A model generated the notes under the pieces. That model saw only the letters and a list, made by a program, of their open reading frames with translations. It ran no database searches and was not told the DNA's origin. Shown one piece after another: positions 15,662 through 24,914 of a stretch of DNA of 64,000 bases; within the stretch, counting starts at the first letter, position 1; every line of letters starts with the position of its first letter. The stretch is from Streptomyces fuscichromogenes (lineage in GTDB: Bacteria > Actinomycetota > Actinomycetes > Streptomycetales > Streptomycetaceae). The position numbers and the translations under genes are program-made. Where the stretch lies: contig NZ_BMML01000007.1 in NCBI RefSeq assembly GCF_014645815.1, positions 248,001-312,000 of the forward strand, given 5' to 3'.

Positions 15662-16900
15662 GCAAGTTCCAGGCGAACGGGCAGCTTCCGCAGACCGCCG
15701 ACGAAGTTCGTCTGGACCACGCGGCGCTCCCCGGTGATCTCGATACTCCGGATCTGCGATAGCAACTCCTCGAACATGACGCGGAGTTCGAGCTTGGCCA
15801 GGTGCTGTCCGATGCACATGTGCGGTCCGTAGCCGAACGCGATCTGCTTGTTCGGCCGCCGGTCGATCCGGAAGGCGTCCGGGTCGTCGAAGATGTCGGC
15901 GTCCCGGTTGCCGGACTGGTGGAGGAGCATGAAGCGGTCGCCCTCGCGCAGGCGCCGGCCGCGCAGCGTGTAGTCCTGGGTCGCCCGCCGGGTGAACTGC
16001 TTGACCGGCGAGGACCAGCGCAGTCCCTCGTTGACCAGGCCCGGGATGAGTTTCGGGTTCTCCTGGACCTGGGCGAGGACCTCGGGGCGCAGGGCCAGTG
16101 GGGTAGCGCTCGCCGTCCTCCGTGCGGGCGAGTGCGATGATCGTCGCGAGGTCGTCGCGGGGGTTCTTCCGCCGGTCCTCCACCAGGACGTCGAAGTACC
16201 GGTAGAAGTCGGCGATGGTGGCCGACCACTGCTGGGCGGCGGCCTCCGGACTGAGCGGTTCCACGTCGGCGCGCTGGCTGTCGGGGTCGGCAGTGCCGAA
16301 GAAGTCCTGGGTGAGCGCCATCATCCGGGGCTCGTCGTGCTCGGGCACCCCGAACAGGCTCATGACGACGTGCAGCGGGAAGAAGAGCGCGAAGTCCTGG
16401 ACGAAGTCCAGGTCATTGGGCCCGCTGTGCAGCCGTTTCCCGATGGCCTCGCGGGCCAGCCCCCGGACGGTCTCCTCCCACTTCTTCAGGTTCGCGGGCC
16501 GGAACCAGTCCGCGGCGATACCCCGGACGGCGGTGTGCTCCGGGGGGTCGAGGTAGGTGACGGCGTCCAGGATGCGCAGACTGCCGCCGAGCAGCGACCT
16601 GGTGAAGGCGTCTCCGGCCTGGTTCTGCAGGATCGGGTTGTGCGAACCCGGGTCGGCGCCGCCGCTGGTGAAGATGTCGGGCTGCCGCTCGATCTCCATG
16701 ATGTCGGCGTGCCTGCTCACGAGCCAGACGGGGTCGTAGCCCTCGACCCGGACCTGGCCGAGGGGGTTGTGCTCGCGCAGCCACCGGTAGGCGGCGAAGA
16801 GCGGCACGTCGTCGCGGTGCCCCTCGGGCAGGACGACCTGCCGGGCGATGTCGTCCGGTATGACGGGGGCGGTGGCTTCCGGGACTCCGGTGGTGGTCAT
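15658..16900 (-). pseudogene. Cytochrome P450 lacking the I-helix, frameshifted
   Basis: ATG 16900 (GGAG upstream) opens a normal P450 N-terminus (WLVSRHADIMEIERQPDIFT, YLDPPEHTAVRG). Near 16100 the frame changes after ARTEDGERYPT and resumes with LALRPEVLAQVQENP, followed by the ExxR helix (NEGLRWSS) and the heme-cysteine loop FGYGPHMCIGQHLA. The segment between should hold the oxygen-activating I-helix ([AG]GxDT), about 28-30 residues, and it is absent. A deletion of some 85-90 bp therefore removed the active centre and shifted the frame. The redox partner gene downstream is also destroyed. Confidence 0.8.
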
Positions 16901-17138
16901 GGCGTTCTCCAGGGCGTCGGTCCGAACGGCGGTGCCGGACTTCGGACGGCGGCTCGTCGCACGAGGTGACCTCAGTGCTGTGCCGCGGAGTCGGCGCGGG
17001 ACATCGCTCCCGGCAGGGGAGATTTCTCCCTCCGCAGCCCCTCTGGCGTCCCCCGTCCGAAGCGTTCTCGGCGCCCTCCGTCCCGACGGCCACGGGGATC
17101 GCCCGCACGCCGGGCGGGAAACCGGCCGACCCCAAGTG

Positions 17139-17652
17139 ATGGGCGCCGGGGCCCTGATCGCGCTCGGTGTCCGGGCGGCGGCCCGGGTGGACACCGACGG
17201 GATCGAGGAGTTCGGCGACCTGGCGAAGGGGCCCCTGACCGTCATCGACCATCGCAGCTTCCTCGACCCGCTGGTGGTCGTCACCCGCTGCCGCAGGCAC
17301 GGCGTACGGCCGTACACGTTCGCCCGGCAGGACTTCTTCGACAGACCTGTGAACCGTACGGTCCTCCGGTTGCTGCGGGCGATACCCGCCCTGCGCGGGC
17401 GTTCGGCCCTGGACGGACCGCGCCGGGCCGAACGCCTGCTGGACCACGGCCAGGTCGTCGCGATCGACGCGGAAGGGCGCATCGTCCGCGACCACGAACG
17501 CTCCGACGGCGTCGGGGAACTGCGCGGCGGCGCCGCCTGGCTCGCCTGCCGCGCCTTTGGGACGGTGGTGCTCACCGTGACCGGAACGGACGACGCGTGG
17601 CCGGTCGGGCGCACCCTGCCGCGGTGGCGGCCGCTCAACCGGCCGACCGTCA
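17139..17652 (+). pseudogene. PlsC-type lysophospholipid acyltransferase, truncated
   Basis: From ATG 17139 the frame encodes an acyltransferase with the HX4D catalytic motif (TVIDHRSFLDPLVV) and the glutamate-glycine motif (VVAIDAEGRIVRD). The sequence stops matching after PLNRPTVTV and runs straight into TetR sequence in another frame at about 17653. About 30-40 C-terminal residues are missing and the N-terminal part is short. It is divergent from the P450. Confidence 0.6.
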
Positions 17653-18203
17653 CTGTTCGCGCGCGCCGACGCGGTCACCAGTGTCGGGAGGATCATCGAG
17701 GCCGCGCGTCGGGTCTTCGCGACCGAGGCGGGGGCGGGACCGCTCACCAGGATCGCCCAGGAGGCGGGGGTGGGGATCGCCACGCTCTACCGGCACTTCC
17801 CGAACCGGCAGTCGCTCGCCGAGGCGGTGTACGAGCGGATCTTCAGCACCGAGATCGAACCGCTGCTCGTCCGGCTGACGTCGACCGACGCGCCCCCGGC
17901 ATCCTCCTGGAGGTCGCGCACCGGATCGCCGTCATCGCCCGGCGCGAGCGTGGACTCGTGACGTCGCTGGCCTCGCTGGGGGAGAAGACCGCGGATCTGC
18001 TCGCCCGGTCCGCGCCGTCGTTCGACGAGTTCGTCGTGCGCGGACAGGCCGTCGGCAACCTGCGGGCGGACATCTCGGGCGCCGACGTGCCGAACCTGCC
18101 GGCGCTGTTCGCCTCCAGCACCGCGGTGCTGAACGTGGACGCACAGGCACGGCGTCGCTACCTCCGGCTCATGCTGGACGCACTGCGTCCGCAGCGTGCG
18201 TGA
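17653..18203 (+). pseudogene. TetR family regulator without start codon, frameshifted
   Basis: One frame reads ADAVTSVGRIIEAARRVFAT, AQEAGVGIATLYRHFPNRQS and IFSTEIEPLL, a TetR DNA-binding domain lacking its initiation codon because it is fused to the PlsC remnant. Around 17892, in a run of five C, the frame shifts and continues as GILLEVAHRIAVIARRERGL to LMLDALRPQRA. Both defects point to a dead gene. Confidence 0.65.
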
Positions 18204-18225
18204 GGAACACGCTCGCCTGCGGTGT

Positions 18226-18933
18226 TCAGGAGGGCAGTGAGGAGTCGGCGCGCAGGTGCTCCCTGAGGCCCTGCTCGGTGCTGCTGACGTGCAGCAGCGC
18301 GGCGGCCTGGCTCAGCGAGGCGTCGCGGGTCGTCAGCGCGTTGTAGATCGCCTCGTGTTCGGCGAGGGTGCGCTCCGCCGCCCGGGAGTCGACCAGGCCG
18401 CGCCAGATGCGGGCCCGCAGGGTGCGGCCGGAGATGGCCTCCAGCAGGGTGAGCAGGGTGTCGTTGCCGGTCGCGGAGAGCACGGCGCTGTGGAAGGCCG
18501 CGTCGTGGGCGTTGAGTCTCTCCACGTCATCGCGCGCCTCGCGCATGGCGTCGAGGTGCTTCTTCACCTCGGCGAGCTGCTCGTCGGTGATCCGGGTGGC
18601 GGCCAGCGCGGTGGCGACGGGTTCCAGCAGCCGGCGCACCTCCATGAGGTCCTGGAGGGCGGCCGAGTCCCCCTGGAGCAGTTCCACCGCGCCACCGAGG
18701 CCCTCGAAGAGCAGCCTCGGCCGCAGGCTGGTGACATACGTGCCGTCGCCGCGCCGCACCTCCAGGACGCGTGCGACGGCCAGCGCCTTGACCGCCTCGC
18801 GGGCGAGGTTGCGGGACAGGCCCAGCTGGGCGGCCAGCTCCGGCTCGGGCGGGAGCTTCGACCCCGGGGGCAGGGCGCCGGTGCGGATCAGCTCACGGAT
18901 CTGCTCGATGGCCTTGTCCGTCAGTGACAACAC
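18226..18933 (-). CDS. FadR/GntR family regulator of the fucose operon
   Basis: A 235-aa FadR-type regulator. GTG 18933 is used because GGAAGGAG lies just upstream and the protein then has the family length. The winged HTH is at about residues 8-70 (LPPEPELAAQLGLSRNLARE, VRRGDGTYVTS) and the FCD domain at 85-225 with metal-ligand-like histidines (NAHDAAFHSAVLSATGN). It is the last gene of the fucose operon and likely its regulator, sensing a sugar acid such as L-fuconate or its keto-deoxy product (inferred). Confidence 0.8.
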   Translation of the reverse strand: MLSLTDKAIEQIRELIRTGALPPGSKLPPEPELAAQLGLSRNLAREAVKALAVARVLEVRRGDGTYVTSLRPRLLFEGLGGAVELLQGDSAALQDLMEVRRLLEPVATALAATRITDEQLAEVKKHLDAMREARDDVERLNAHDAAFHSAVLSATGNDTLLTLLEAISGRTLRARIWRGLVDSRAAERTLAEHEAIYNALTTRDASLSQAAALLHVSSTEQGLREHLRADSSLPS

Positions 18934-19090
18934 GAACTCCTTCCGGGAGCGCTCGCCGCGGGACGTGGTCCTCCGCCTGCCCGGGACGACGTCGATGATA
19001 CTGGCGCGGTCGCGGGCGACGGCCGGTGCCCGGAGGGCTCGGCCGGCCGGGGGCACGGCGGCGTCCCGGCCGGCCGTCCCACAGCCCCGC

Positions 19091-20158
19091 TCAGCGTCTG
19101 ACCATGGCCGACCCGCCCGCCATGAGGGCCTCCACCTCGGCGAGCGAGGCCATGGAGACGTCCCCCGGAGTGGTCATCGTCAGGGCCCCGTGGGCGGTGC
19201 CGTAGGCCAGCGCGCGCTCCAGACGGCCGGTGGCGCCGGTCCCGCCGTCCGGGCCGTCCCCGGCCAGCAGCCCGTAGATCAGGCCGGCGGCGAAGCCGTC
19301 GCCCGAGCCGATGCGGTCCAGGACGTGCAGGCCGGGCATGGCCGGACCGGTGACACAGCCGGTCGGCTCCGACCAGGCGGCCGAGGTCCAGTCGTTCACG
19401 CCGGCGGAGGTCACCTCGCGCAGCGTCGTGGCCAGCACCGCCGCCCGGGGCAGCAGCGCGGCCACCTCGGCGAGCGCGTCCGGTACCTCGTCGGCCGCGA
19501 TCCGCAGCGCACCCGGATGGCTCCCGGCCAGGCCCAGGGCGCCCACCACCACGTCGGCGTGCCCGGCCAGCCGCAGGTCGACCTCGCGGGCCCGTCCCGG
19601 CCCGCCCCGGCCCTCCCAGAGACTGGCGCGGTAGTTGGGGTCGTAGGAGACCGTCACCCCGTGCCGTCGGGCCGCCGCCATGGCCTCGTCCGCGACGTCC
19701 GCCGTGGTGTCCGAGAGCCCCGCGAAGATGCCTCCGGTGTGGAACCAGCGTGGCCCGCCGCGGAACAGGGCGTCCCAGTCGACGTCCCCCTTCCGCAGCT
19801 GCGACACGGCCGTGTGCCCGCGGTCGCTGACGCCCAGCGCGCCGCGTATGCCGAATCCGCGCTCGACGAAGTTCAGCCCGTTGCGGACGTCACGGCCGGC
19901 GCCGTCCCCGGGAACCCAGCGGATCAGCGAGGTGTCCACGCCGCCCTGGAGGACCAGGTCCTCGATCAGCCGTCCCACCGCGTTGTCGGCGAGCGCCGTC
20001 ACCACCGCCGTGCGCAGGCCGAAGCAGCGGCGCAGGCCGCGGACGACGTTGTACTCGCCGCCGCCCTCCCAGACCTGGAAGGAGCGGGCGGTGCGGATCC
20101 GGCCCTCGCCCGGGTCGAGGCGGAGCATCACCTCGCCGAGGGCCACCACGTCCGTCAC
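19091..20158 (-). CDS. PfkB family sugar kinase, 2-keto-3-deoxygluconate kinase-like
   Basis: Ribokinase-family kinase of 355 aa. The catalytic loop is DRIGSGDGFAAG with the base Asp; the N-terminal ALGEVMLRLDP and GGGEYNV segments and DPNYRASLW match 2-keto-3-deoxygluconate kinases (KdgK). The start is GTG 20158. In this operon the expected substrate is a 2-keto-3-deoxy sugar acid. No matching phospho-aldolase is encoded nearby, so the fate of the product is open. A 109-bp gap separates it from the SDR upstream. Confidence 0.75.
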   Translation of the reverse strand: MTDVVALGEVMLRLDPGEGRIRTARSFQVWEGGGEYNVVRGLRRCFGLRTAVVTALADNAVGRLIEDLVLQGGVDTSLIRWVPGDGAGRDVRNGLNFVERGFGIRGALGVSDRGHTAVSQLRKGDVDWDALFRGGPRWFHTGGIFAGLSDTTADVADEAMAAARRHGVTVSYDPNYRASLWEGRGGPGRAREVDLRLAGHADVVVGALGLAGSHPGALRIAADEVPDALAEVAALLPRAAVLATTLREVTSAGVNDWTSAAWSEPTGCVTGPAMPGLHVLDRIGSGDGFAAGLIYGLLAGDGPDGGTGATGRLERALAYGTAHGALTMTTPGDVSMASLAEVEALMAGGSAMVRR

Positions 20159-20267
20159 GCCGTGCCCCCTTCCCCGGCCGGTCCGGTCCGCGGGGCGTGC
20201 GCGGCCCGGGGCGCGGCCGGCACCGGCGGGAACCCGGTGCCGGTCACGCCCCGGGCGATGCCGCTCG

Positions 20268-21029
20268 TCACCGGCCCAGCCACCCGCCGTCGACGGGCAG
20301 GACGGCGCCGTGGACGTAGGCGGCGGCGTCCGAGGCCAGGAAGACGGTCGCGCCCGCGAGGTCGTCGGCGTCTCCCCACCGGCCCGCCGGAATCCGGTCC
20401 AGGATCGCCGCGCTGCGGGTCGGGTCGTCCCGTAGGGCCCGGGTGTTGTCGGTGGCGATGTATCCGGGGGCGATGGCGTTCACGTTGACGCCGTGCGGGG
20501 CCCACTCGTTGGCCAGCGCCTTGGTCAGACCGGCGACGCCGTGCTTGGCGGCGGTGTAGCCGGGGACGGTGATCCCGCCCTGGAAGCTGAGCAGCGACGC
20601 GGTGAAGATGATCTTCCCCTGGCCGCGGGCCACCATCGCCGCGCCGACGGCCCGGGCCAGCGCGAACTGCGAGGTGAGGTTGACCTGGAGGACCAACGCC
20701 CAGTCCTCGTCGGTGTGCCGGGCCGCCGGAGCGCGGCGTATGGTGCCCGCGTTGTTGACCAGGATGTCCACCGGCCGCTCGCGCCCGGCGAGTTCGGCGC
20801 CGAGGGCCCGCACGGCCTCCGGGTCGGCGAAGTCGACGCGAAGGCCTTCGAAGGCACGTCCGGCGGCGACGACGTCCTTCTCCACGTCGCTGCCGGAGTC
20901 CTCCAGGTGGGCGCTGACGCCGACGACGTCCGCGCCGGCCCGGGCGAGGGCGCGGGCCATGGCCCGGCCGATGCCGCGCCGGGCGCCGGTGACGACGGCC
21001 AGCCGGCCGGTCAGGTCGAAGGACTTCAC
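20268..21029 (-). CDS. SDR dehydrogenase, KduD-like, probable 2-keto-3-deoxy-L-fuconate dehydrogenase
   Basis: Short-chain dehydrogenase of 253 aa with TGARRGIG near residue 15, NNAGTIRR, Ser in TASLLSFQGG and the YTAAK catalytic pair. NNAGTIRR and SFQGG are characteristic of the KduD/2-deoxy-D-gluconate 3-dehydrogenase subgroup. In non-phosphorylative fucose breakdown an SDR of this kind oxidises 2-keto-3-deoxy-L-fuconate. GTG 21029 overlaps the upstream dehydrogenase stop (GTGA). Confidence 0.8.
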   Translation of the reverse strand: MKSFDLTGRLAVVTGARRGIGRAMARALARAGADVVGVSAHLEDSGSDVEKDVVAAGRAFEGLRVDFADPEAVRALGAELAGRERPVDILVNNAGTIRRAPAARHTDEDWALVLQVNLTSQFALARAVGAAMVARGQGKIIFTASLLSFQGGITVPGYTAAKHGVAGLTKALANEWAPHGVNVNAIAPGYIATDNTRALRDDPTRSAAILDRIPAGRWGDADDLAGATVFLASDAAAYVHGAVLPVDGGWLGR

Positions 21030-22069
21030 GTCCGGGCCTCCTCGGTGTCGTTGCCGCAGTCGACAAGGATCTTCATCACGTCTCCGCCGCCCTCCAGCGC
21101 CTCGAACGCCGAGGGCGCCTCGATGAGCGGCACCACCTTGCTGATCAGCCGCTCGGCGGGAACCGTCCCGTCGGCCACCAGCGCCACCGCCCTCTCGAAG
21201 TCGGTACGGTCGTACAACCGGGCGCCGACGAGCGTGAGTTCGCGCCAGAAGAAGCGGTGCAGGCTGATCTCACGGGGCTTGGGGTGGATCGCCACCAGGC
21301 ACAGCCGGGCCCGTACGCCGAGCACCTCGACCGCGGTGTCCACCCCGGCCGCCGCGCCGGAGACCTCGAACGCGACGTCGGCGCCGGCGTCCTCGGTCCA
21401 CTGCCGGACGAGTTCGGGCACGTCGACGGCGGTCGGATCCCAGGCGGTCAGCCCCGACTCCTCGGCGAGCAGCCGCCGGTGCGCGCTGATCTCCACCACC
21501 CGGACGTCGGCCCCCGCGGCCCGCGCGACCAGCGCGATGAGCACGCCGACCGGGCCGCCGCCGACCACGACGACCTTCTCGTCGGCCCGGACACCGGCCC
21601 GGCCGACGTCGTGCACGGCGACGGCGGTGGGCTCCACCAGCGCGGCCCGGTCCAGGGGGAGCGTTTCGGGCAGCCGGACGAGCGTTGCGGCGGGCACGGT
21701 CCAGCGCTGCTGCATCGCCCCCGGCGAGTCGATGCCGATGAAGTCCAGGTGCTGGCAGATGTGCCGGTGGCCGGCCCGGCAGGCGGGGCAGCTGTCGTCC
21801 CAGCGCAGCGGCATCACGGTCACCGCGTCCCCGGGGCGCCAGCCCTCGACGCCGGGGCCGACGCGGACCACCCGGCCGGACATCTCGTGCCCCAGAACCG
21901 CGGGCGTGTCGACCCGCGCGTCCATGTCGCCGTGGAAGATGTGCAGGTCGGTGCCGCAGATGCCGACGTAGGCGGGGGCCAGTTCCACCTCGCCGGGGCC
22001 GGGGGAGCGGGGTTCGGCGGGGGCCGTGTCCAGGGTGCGGGCGGCGGTGTATCGGACGGCGAGCGTCAT
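21026..22069 (-). CDS. Zinc-dependent sugar/polyol dehydrogenase (MDR family)
   Basis: Medium-chain dehydrogenase of 347 aa. Catalytic zinc ligands are Cys38 (GICGTDLH) and His61/Glu62 (GHE), with NAD-binding VVVGGGPVGVLIA. The structural zinc lobe keeps only three of four cysteines (CPACRAGHRHIC). It is sorbitol/threonine-dehydrogenase-like. As no other candidate is present it may be the L-fucose dehydrogenase that starts the pathway (inferred). It overlaps fucU (ATGA) upstream and the SDR downstream. Confidence 0.8.
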   Translation of the reverse strand: MTLAVRYTAARTLDTAPAEPRSPGPGEVELAPAYVGICGTDLHIFHGDMDARVDTPAVLGHEMSGRVVRVGPGVEGWRPGDAVTVMPLRWDDSCPACRAGHRHICQHLDFIGIDSPGAMQQRWTVPAATLVRLPETLPLDRAALVEPTAVAVHDVGRAGVRADEKVVVVGGGPVGVLIALVARAAGADVRVVEISAHRRLLAEESGLTAWDPTAVDVPELVRQWTEDAGADVAFEVSGAAAGVDTAVEVLGVRARLCLVAIHPKPREISLHRFFWRELTLVGARLYDRTDFERAVALVADGTVPAERLISKVVPLIEAPSAFEALEGGGDVMKILVDCGNDTEEART

Positions 22070-22503
22070 CGTGTCGTCAGGGTCCCTTCAGCGCGGACGC
22101 CGATGGTCAGCAGCAGGTTGGCGTAGGTGCGGGTGTCGGCGGTGACGACGGCCAGCGCCAGGTCGGGGGAGCGGGCGGCGTCGTAGAACTCGAAGCGGCC
22201 GAGCGTCCGCACGGGGACCGGCGCCAGCCGGGCGCGGTACTCGGCGACCGCGGGCGGCTCGGGCTCGCCCTCGGGCGGCACCATCACGTGGGCCGACTCC
22301 ACGGGCAGCGCGCGCAGCAGGACGTCGAGCACGCTGGTGACGTCCAGCAGGCCGGGCGTCAGGTTGAGATGCACGGTGCGGGCCCGCTCGCCGGTGGCGG
22401 TGCTGGCGGGATAGTGGCCGTCGGCCAGCAGGACCCGGGCCCCGTGGCCGGCTCCGGCGAGGGCTTCGAGCATGCCGGGGTGCAACAGGTCGGTCAGGAG
22501 CAC
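22066..22503 (-). CDS. fucU: L-fucose mutarotase-like protein (RbsD/FucU family)
   Basis: A 145-aa protein of the RbsD/FucU family that interconverts sugar anomers. Family marks are LLTDLLHPGMLEALAGAGHG with the conserved His, LLADGHYPAS and the C-terminal RTYANLLLTIG. GTG 22503 is preceded by GAGGAGAGG and overlaps the amidohydrolase stop by ten bases. Linkage to L-fuconate dehydratase and a fucosidase favours fucose over ribose. Confidence 0.8.
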   Translation of the reverse strand: MLLTDLLHPGMLEALAGAGHGARVLLADGHYPASTATGERARTVHLNLTPGLLDVTSVLDVLLRALPVESAHVMVPPEGEPEPPAVAEYRARLAPVPVRTLGRFEFYDAARSPDLALAVVTADTRTYANLLLTIGVRAEGTLTTR

Positions 22504-23474
22504 GGTGTCCTCTCCTCGTGGTCGTGGTCGTGGTCGTCGGCGCGGGCGCGGGCGCGGTAGAAGTCGGCCGCCGTGCCGGCGAGGACCGCCGAGGTCTCGG
22601 CGGCCGAACAGCCGTCCAGCAGTTCCTCGACGGTGCCGGCCCACCGGTTCCAGCCGCCCGCGAGGACGCAGACGGGCCAGTCGGAGCCGAACATCAGCCG
22701 GCCGGGGCCGAAGGCGTCCAGCAGGACCTCCCACACGGGCCGGATGTCGGCGACCGTCCACGTCTCGTGGTCCGCCTCGGTGACCAGGCCGGACACCTTG
22801 CAGCGCACCTGCGGACGGGCGGCGAGCCGCCGCACCCCCGCCGCCCAGCCGGCCAGGTCCCGCCGGACGACCGGCGGCTTGCCGGCGTGGTCCAGGATCA
22901 GCGGCAGCTCCGGCAGCCGCTCGGCCAGCCGGATCGCCTGCGGGAACTGGTGGTCGCGGATCAGCACGTCGTAGCCGAGACCGCGCCCGCCGACCGCCCG
23001 TAACCCCCGTTCCACCGAAGGCCGTTGCAGCCATCCGGGGTCCGGCTCGCCCTGCACGAGATGGCGAACGGACCGCAGGAAGCGGCCGCCGGGCCCCGCG
23101 AGCAGCGCGTCGAGCACGTCGTCCACCGCCGGGGAGGCCAGGTCCACCCAGCCGACGACGGCCGCCACCAGCGGGTCCCGGTCGGCGAGGGCGAGGAGTT
23201 CGCGGGTCTCGGCCACCGACGTCACGCACTGCACGAGGACCGTGGCCGCCAGCCGGCGTCCGGCGATCGTCCGGGTCGCCGCCGCACGCAGGTCGTCGGG
23301 GCCGAAGGTACGGCGGATCGGCGCGTGGCCGGGTTCGTCGAGCCAGGGCTGGGGACGGTGGTCGAGGTCCCAGACGTGGTGGTGGGAGTCGACCAGACGC
23401 GGCTGCTCGGACAAGGGCTGCTCGGACAAGGGCTGCTCGGACAAGGGCTGCTCGGACAAGGGCGGCTCAGACAC
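22494..23474 (-). CDS. Amidohydrolase, probable L-fuconolactonase
   Basis: TIM-barrel amidohydrolase (COG3618 type) of 326 aa that opens sugar lactones. Metal-site motifs are VDSHHHVWDL (HxH), PLILDHAGKP and FGSDWP near the end. GTG 23474 overlaps the dehydratase stop by eight bases. The N-terminus carries LSEQP four times, from a 15-bp minisatellite, ahead of the barrel. The C-terminus is His/Asp-rich (DDHDHDHEE). By context it hydrolyses L-fucono-1,5-lactone to L-fuconate. Confidence 0.8.
   Translation of the reverse strand: MSEPPLSEQPLSEQPLSEQPLSEQPRLVDSHHHVWDLDHRPQPWLDEPGHAPIRRTFGPDDLRAAATRTIAGRRLAATVLVQCVTSVAETRELLALADRDPLVAAVVGWVDLASPAVDDVLDALLAGPGGRFLRSVRHLVQGEPDPGWLQRPSVERGLRAVGGRGLGYDVLIRDHQFPQAIRLAERLPELPLILDHAGKPPVVRRDLAGWAAGVRRLAARPQVRCKVSGLVTEADHETWTVADIRPVWEVLLDAFGPGRLMFGSDWPVCVLAGGWNRWAGTVEELLDGCSAAETSAVLAGTAADFYRARARADDHDHDHEERTPCS
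23401..23460. repeat. Four perfect 15-bp tandem repeats in coding sequence
   Basis: Four identical 15-bp units (GGCTGCTCGGACAAG on the plus strand), with a degenerate fifth after them, encode (LSEQP)4 at the N-terminus of the lactonase. Confidence 0.95.
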
Positions 23475-24792
23475 GGCCGGACCACACGGGGCCGTCCGGG
23501 AAGGCGTAGTCCTTGAGGGAGTCCGGGTGCATCTGCGCACCCAGCCCCGGGACCGACGGCGCCAGGTAGCGGCCGCCGGTGACGCGCACCGGATCGACGA
23601 AGTGCTCGTGCAGGTGGTCGACGTACTCGATGACCCGGTCCTCGACGGTGCCGGTGACGGCGACGTAGTCGAACATCGACAGGTGCTGGACCATCTCGCA
23701 CAGCCCGACCCCGCCGGCGTGCGGGCAGACCGGCACCCCGAACTTGGCGGCGAGCAGCAGGATCGCGATGTTCTCGTTGACGCCGCCGACCCGGGCGGAG
23801 TCGATCTGCACGATGTCCACCGCCTCGGCCTGCAGGAGCTGCTTGAAGACGACCCGGTTGGCGATGTGCTCTCCGGTGGCGACCTTGATGGGGCGCAGCG
23901 CCCTGCGGACGGCGGCGTGGCCGAGGATGTCGTCGGGCGAGGTGGGTTCCTCGATCCAGTACGGGTCGTAGGGGGCCAGGGCGCGCATCCACTCGATGGC
24001 GGGGCCGACGTCCCATCTCTGGTTGGCGTCCACGGCGATGCGGATGTCCGGACCGACGGTCTCGCGGGCGGTGCGCATCCGCCGCACGTCGTCGGCCAGG
24101 TCCGCGCCGACCTTCAGCTTGATCTGGGTGAAGCCGTCCGCGACGGCCTCGCGGGCCAGCCGGGCCAGCTTCTCGTCGGAGTAGCCGAGCCAGCCGGGGG
24201 TGGTGGTGTAGGCGGGATAGCCGCTCTCCAGCAGCCGGGCGACGCGTTCCTCGCGGCCGGGTTCGGCGCGGCGCAGGATCTCCAGCGCGTCCTCGGGGGT
24301 GAGAGCGTCGCTCAGCCAGCGGAAGTCGACCTGGGCGACCAGCTGTTCGGGGGTCATCTCGGCCAGGAAGCGCCAGACGGGCCGGCCGGCCCGCTTGGCC
24401 GCGAGGTCCCAGGCGGCGTTGACGACGGCTCCGGTGGCCATGTGGATGGCGCCTTTCTCCGGTCCGAGCCAGCGCAGTTGGGGGTCGTGGACCAGGGACC
24501 GGGCGAAGCCGCCGAGGTCGTCGCAGACCTCGGCGACGGACCGGCCGACCACGTGCGGGGCGAGCGTCGCGATGGCGGCGGCCTGGGCGTCGTTGCCGCG
24601 TCCGGTGGTGAAGGCGAGCGCGTGTCCCTCCAGCCCGTCACCGGCGTCGGTGCGCAGGACGACGTAGGCGGCCGAGTAGTCGGGTTCGGGGTTCATCGCG
24701 TCCGACCCGTCCAGGTGCTCGGAGGTCGGGAAGCGGACGTCGAGGACGTCCAGGGCGGTGACGAGCGCGGCTGCGGACTCGGTGCGGGACAT
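23467..24792 (-). CDS. L-fuconate dehydratase
   Basis: Enolase-superfamily acid-sugar dehydratase of 441 aa, the length typical of L-fuconate dehydratases. Motifs in order: KLK at 225-227 (Lys acid/base), VDANQRW (Mg Asp), WIEEP (Glu), ATGEHIANR (Glu) and CPHAGGVGL (His base). The N-terminal DVRFPTSEHLDGSDAMN and GRGNDAQAAAI segments are characteristic of this family. It converts L-fuconate to 2-keto-3-deoxy-L-fuconate. ATG 24792 follows AGGAG. This is the strongest single indicator of the pathway. Confidence 0.9.
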   Translation of the reverse strand: MSRTESAAALVTALDVLDVRFPTSEHLDGSDAMNPEPDYSAAYVVLRTDAGDGLEGHALAFTTGRGNDAQAAAIATLAPHVVGRSVAEVCDDLGGFARSLVHDPQLRWLGPEKGAIHMATGAVVNAAWDLAAKRAGRPVWRFLAEMTPEQLVAQVDFRWLSDALTPEDALEILRRAEPGREERVARLLESGYPAYTTTPGWLGYSDEKLARLAREAVADGFTQIKLKVGADLADDVRRMRTARETVGPDIRIAVDANQRWDVGPAIEWMRALAPYDPYWIEEPTSPDDILGHAAVRRALRPIKVATGEHIANRVVFKQLLQAEAVDIVQIDSARVGGVNENIAILLLAAKFGVPVCPHAGGVGLCEMVQHLSMFDYVAVTGTVEDRVIEYVDHLHEHFVDPVRVTGGRYLAPSVPGLGAQMHPDSLKDYAFPDGPVWSGRV

Positions 24793-24914
24793 GGCAACTC
24801 CTGTGGGAGCGGGGGACGTCGGGTCCCGGCGGCGGGGTGGGGTGGGGTCGCAGAGGCCGGAGCAGGACATCGGTTGCCCCTTCCTGCCCCCGGTGCCGAC
24901 CACGGCGGTCCCGT

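Noticed and set aside
15056..17653. One 865-codon minus-strand frame that could be read as a P450-reductase fusion
   Set aside because: The frame leaves P450 sequence halfway, and the P450 C-terminus is in another frame with its own stop at 15658. The upstream 250 codons are non-coding or antisense.
16848..18203. A 451-codon frame that could be read as an acyltransferase-TetR fusion protein
   Set aside because: The TetR HTH is in a different frame from both ends, so the open frame does not encode a working fusion.
23401..23460. Four identical 15-bp units considered as a CRISPR-like array
   Set aside because: There are no spacers, the unit is too short and the repeats encode LSEQP in frame.
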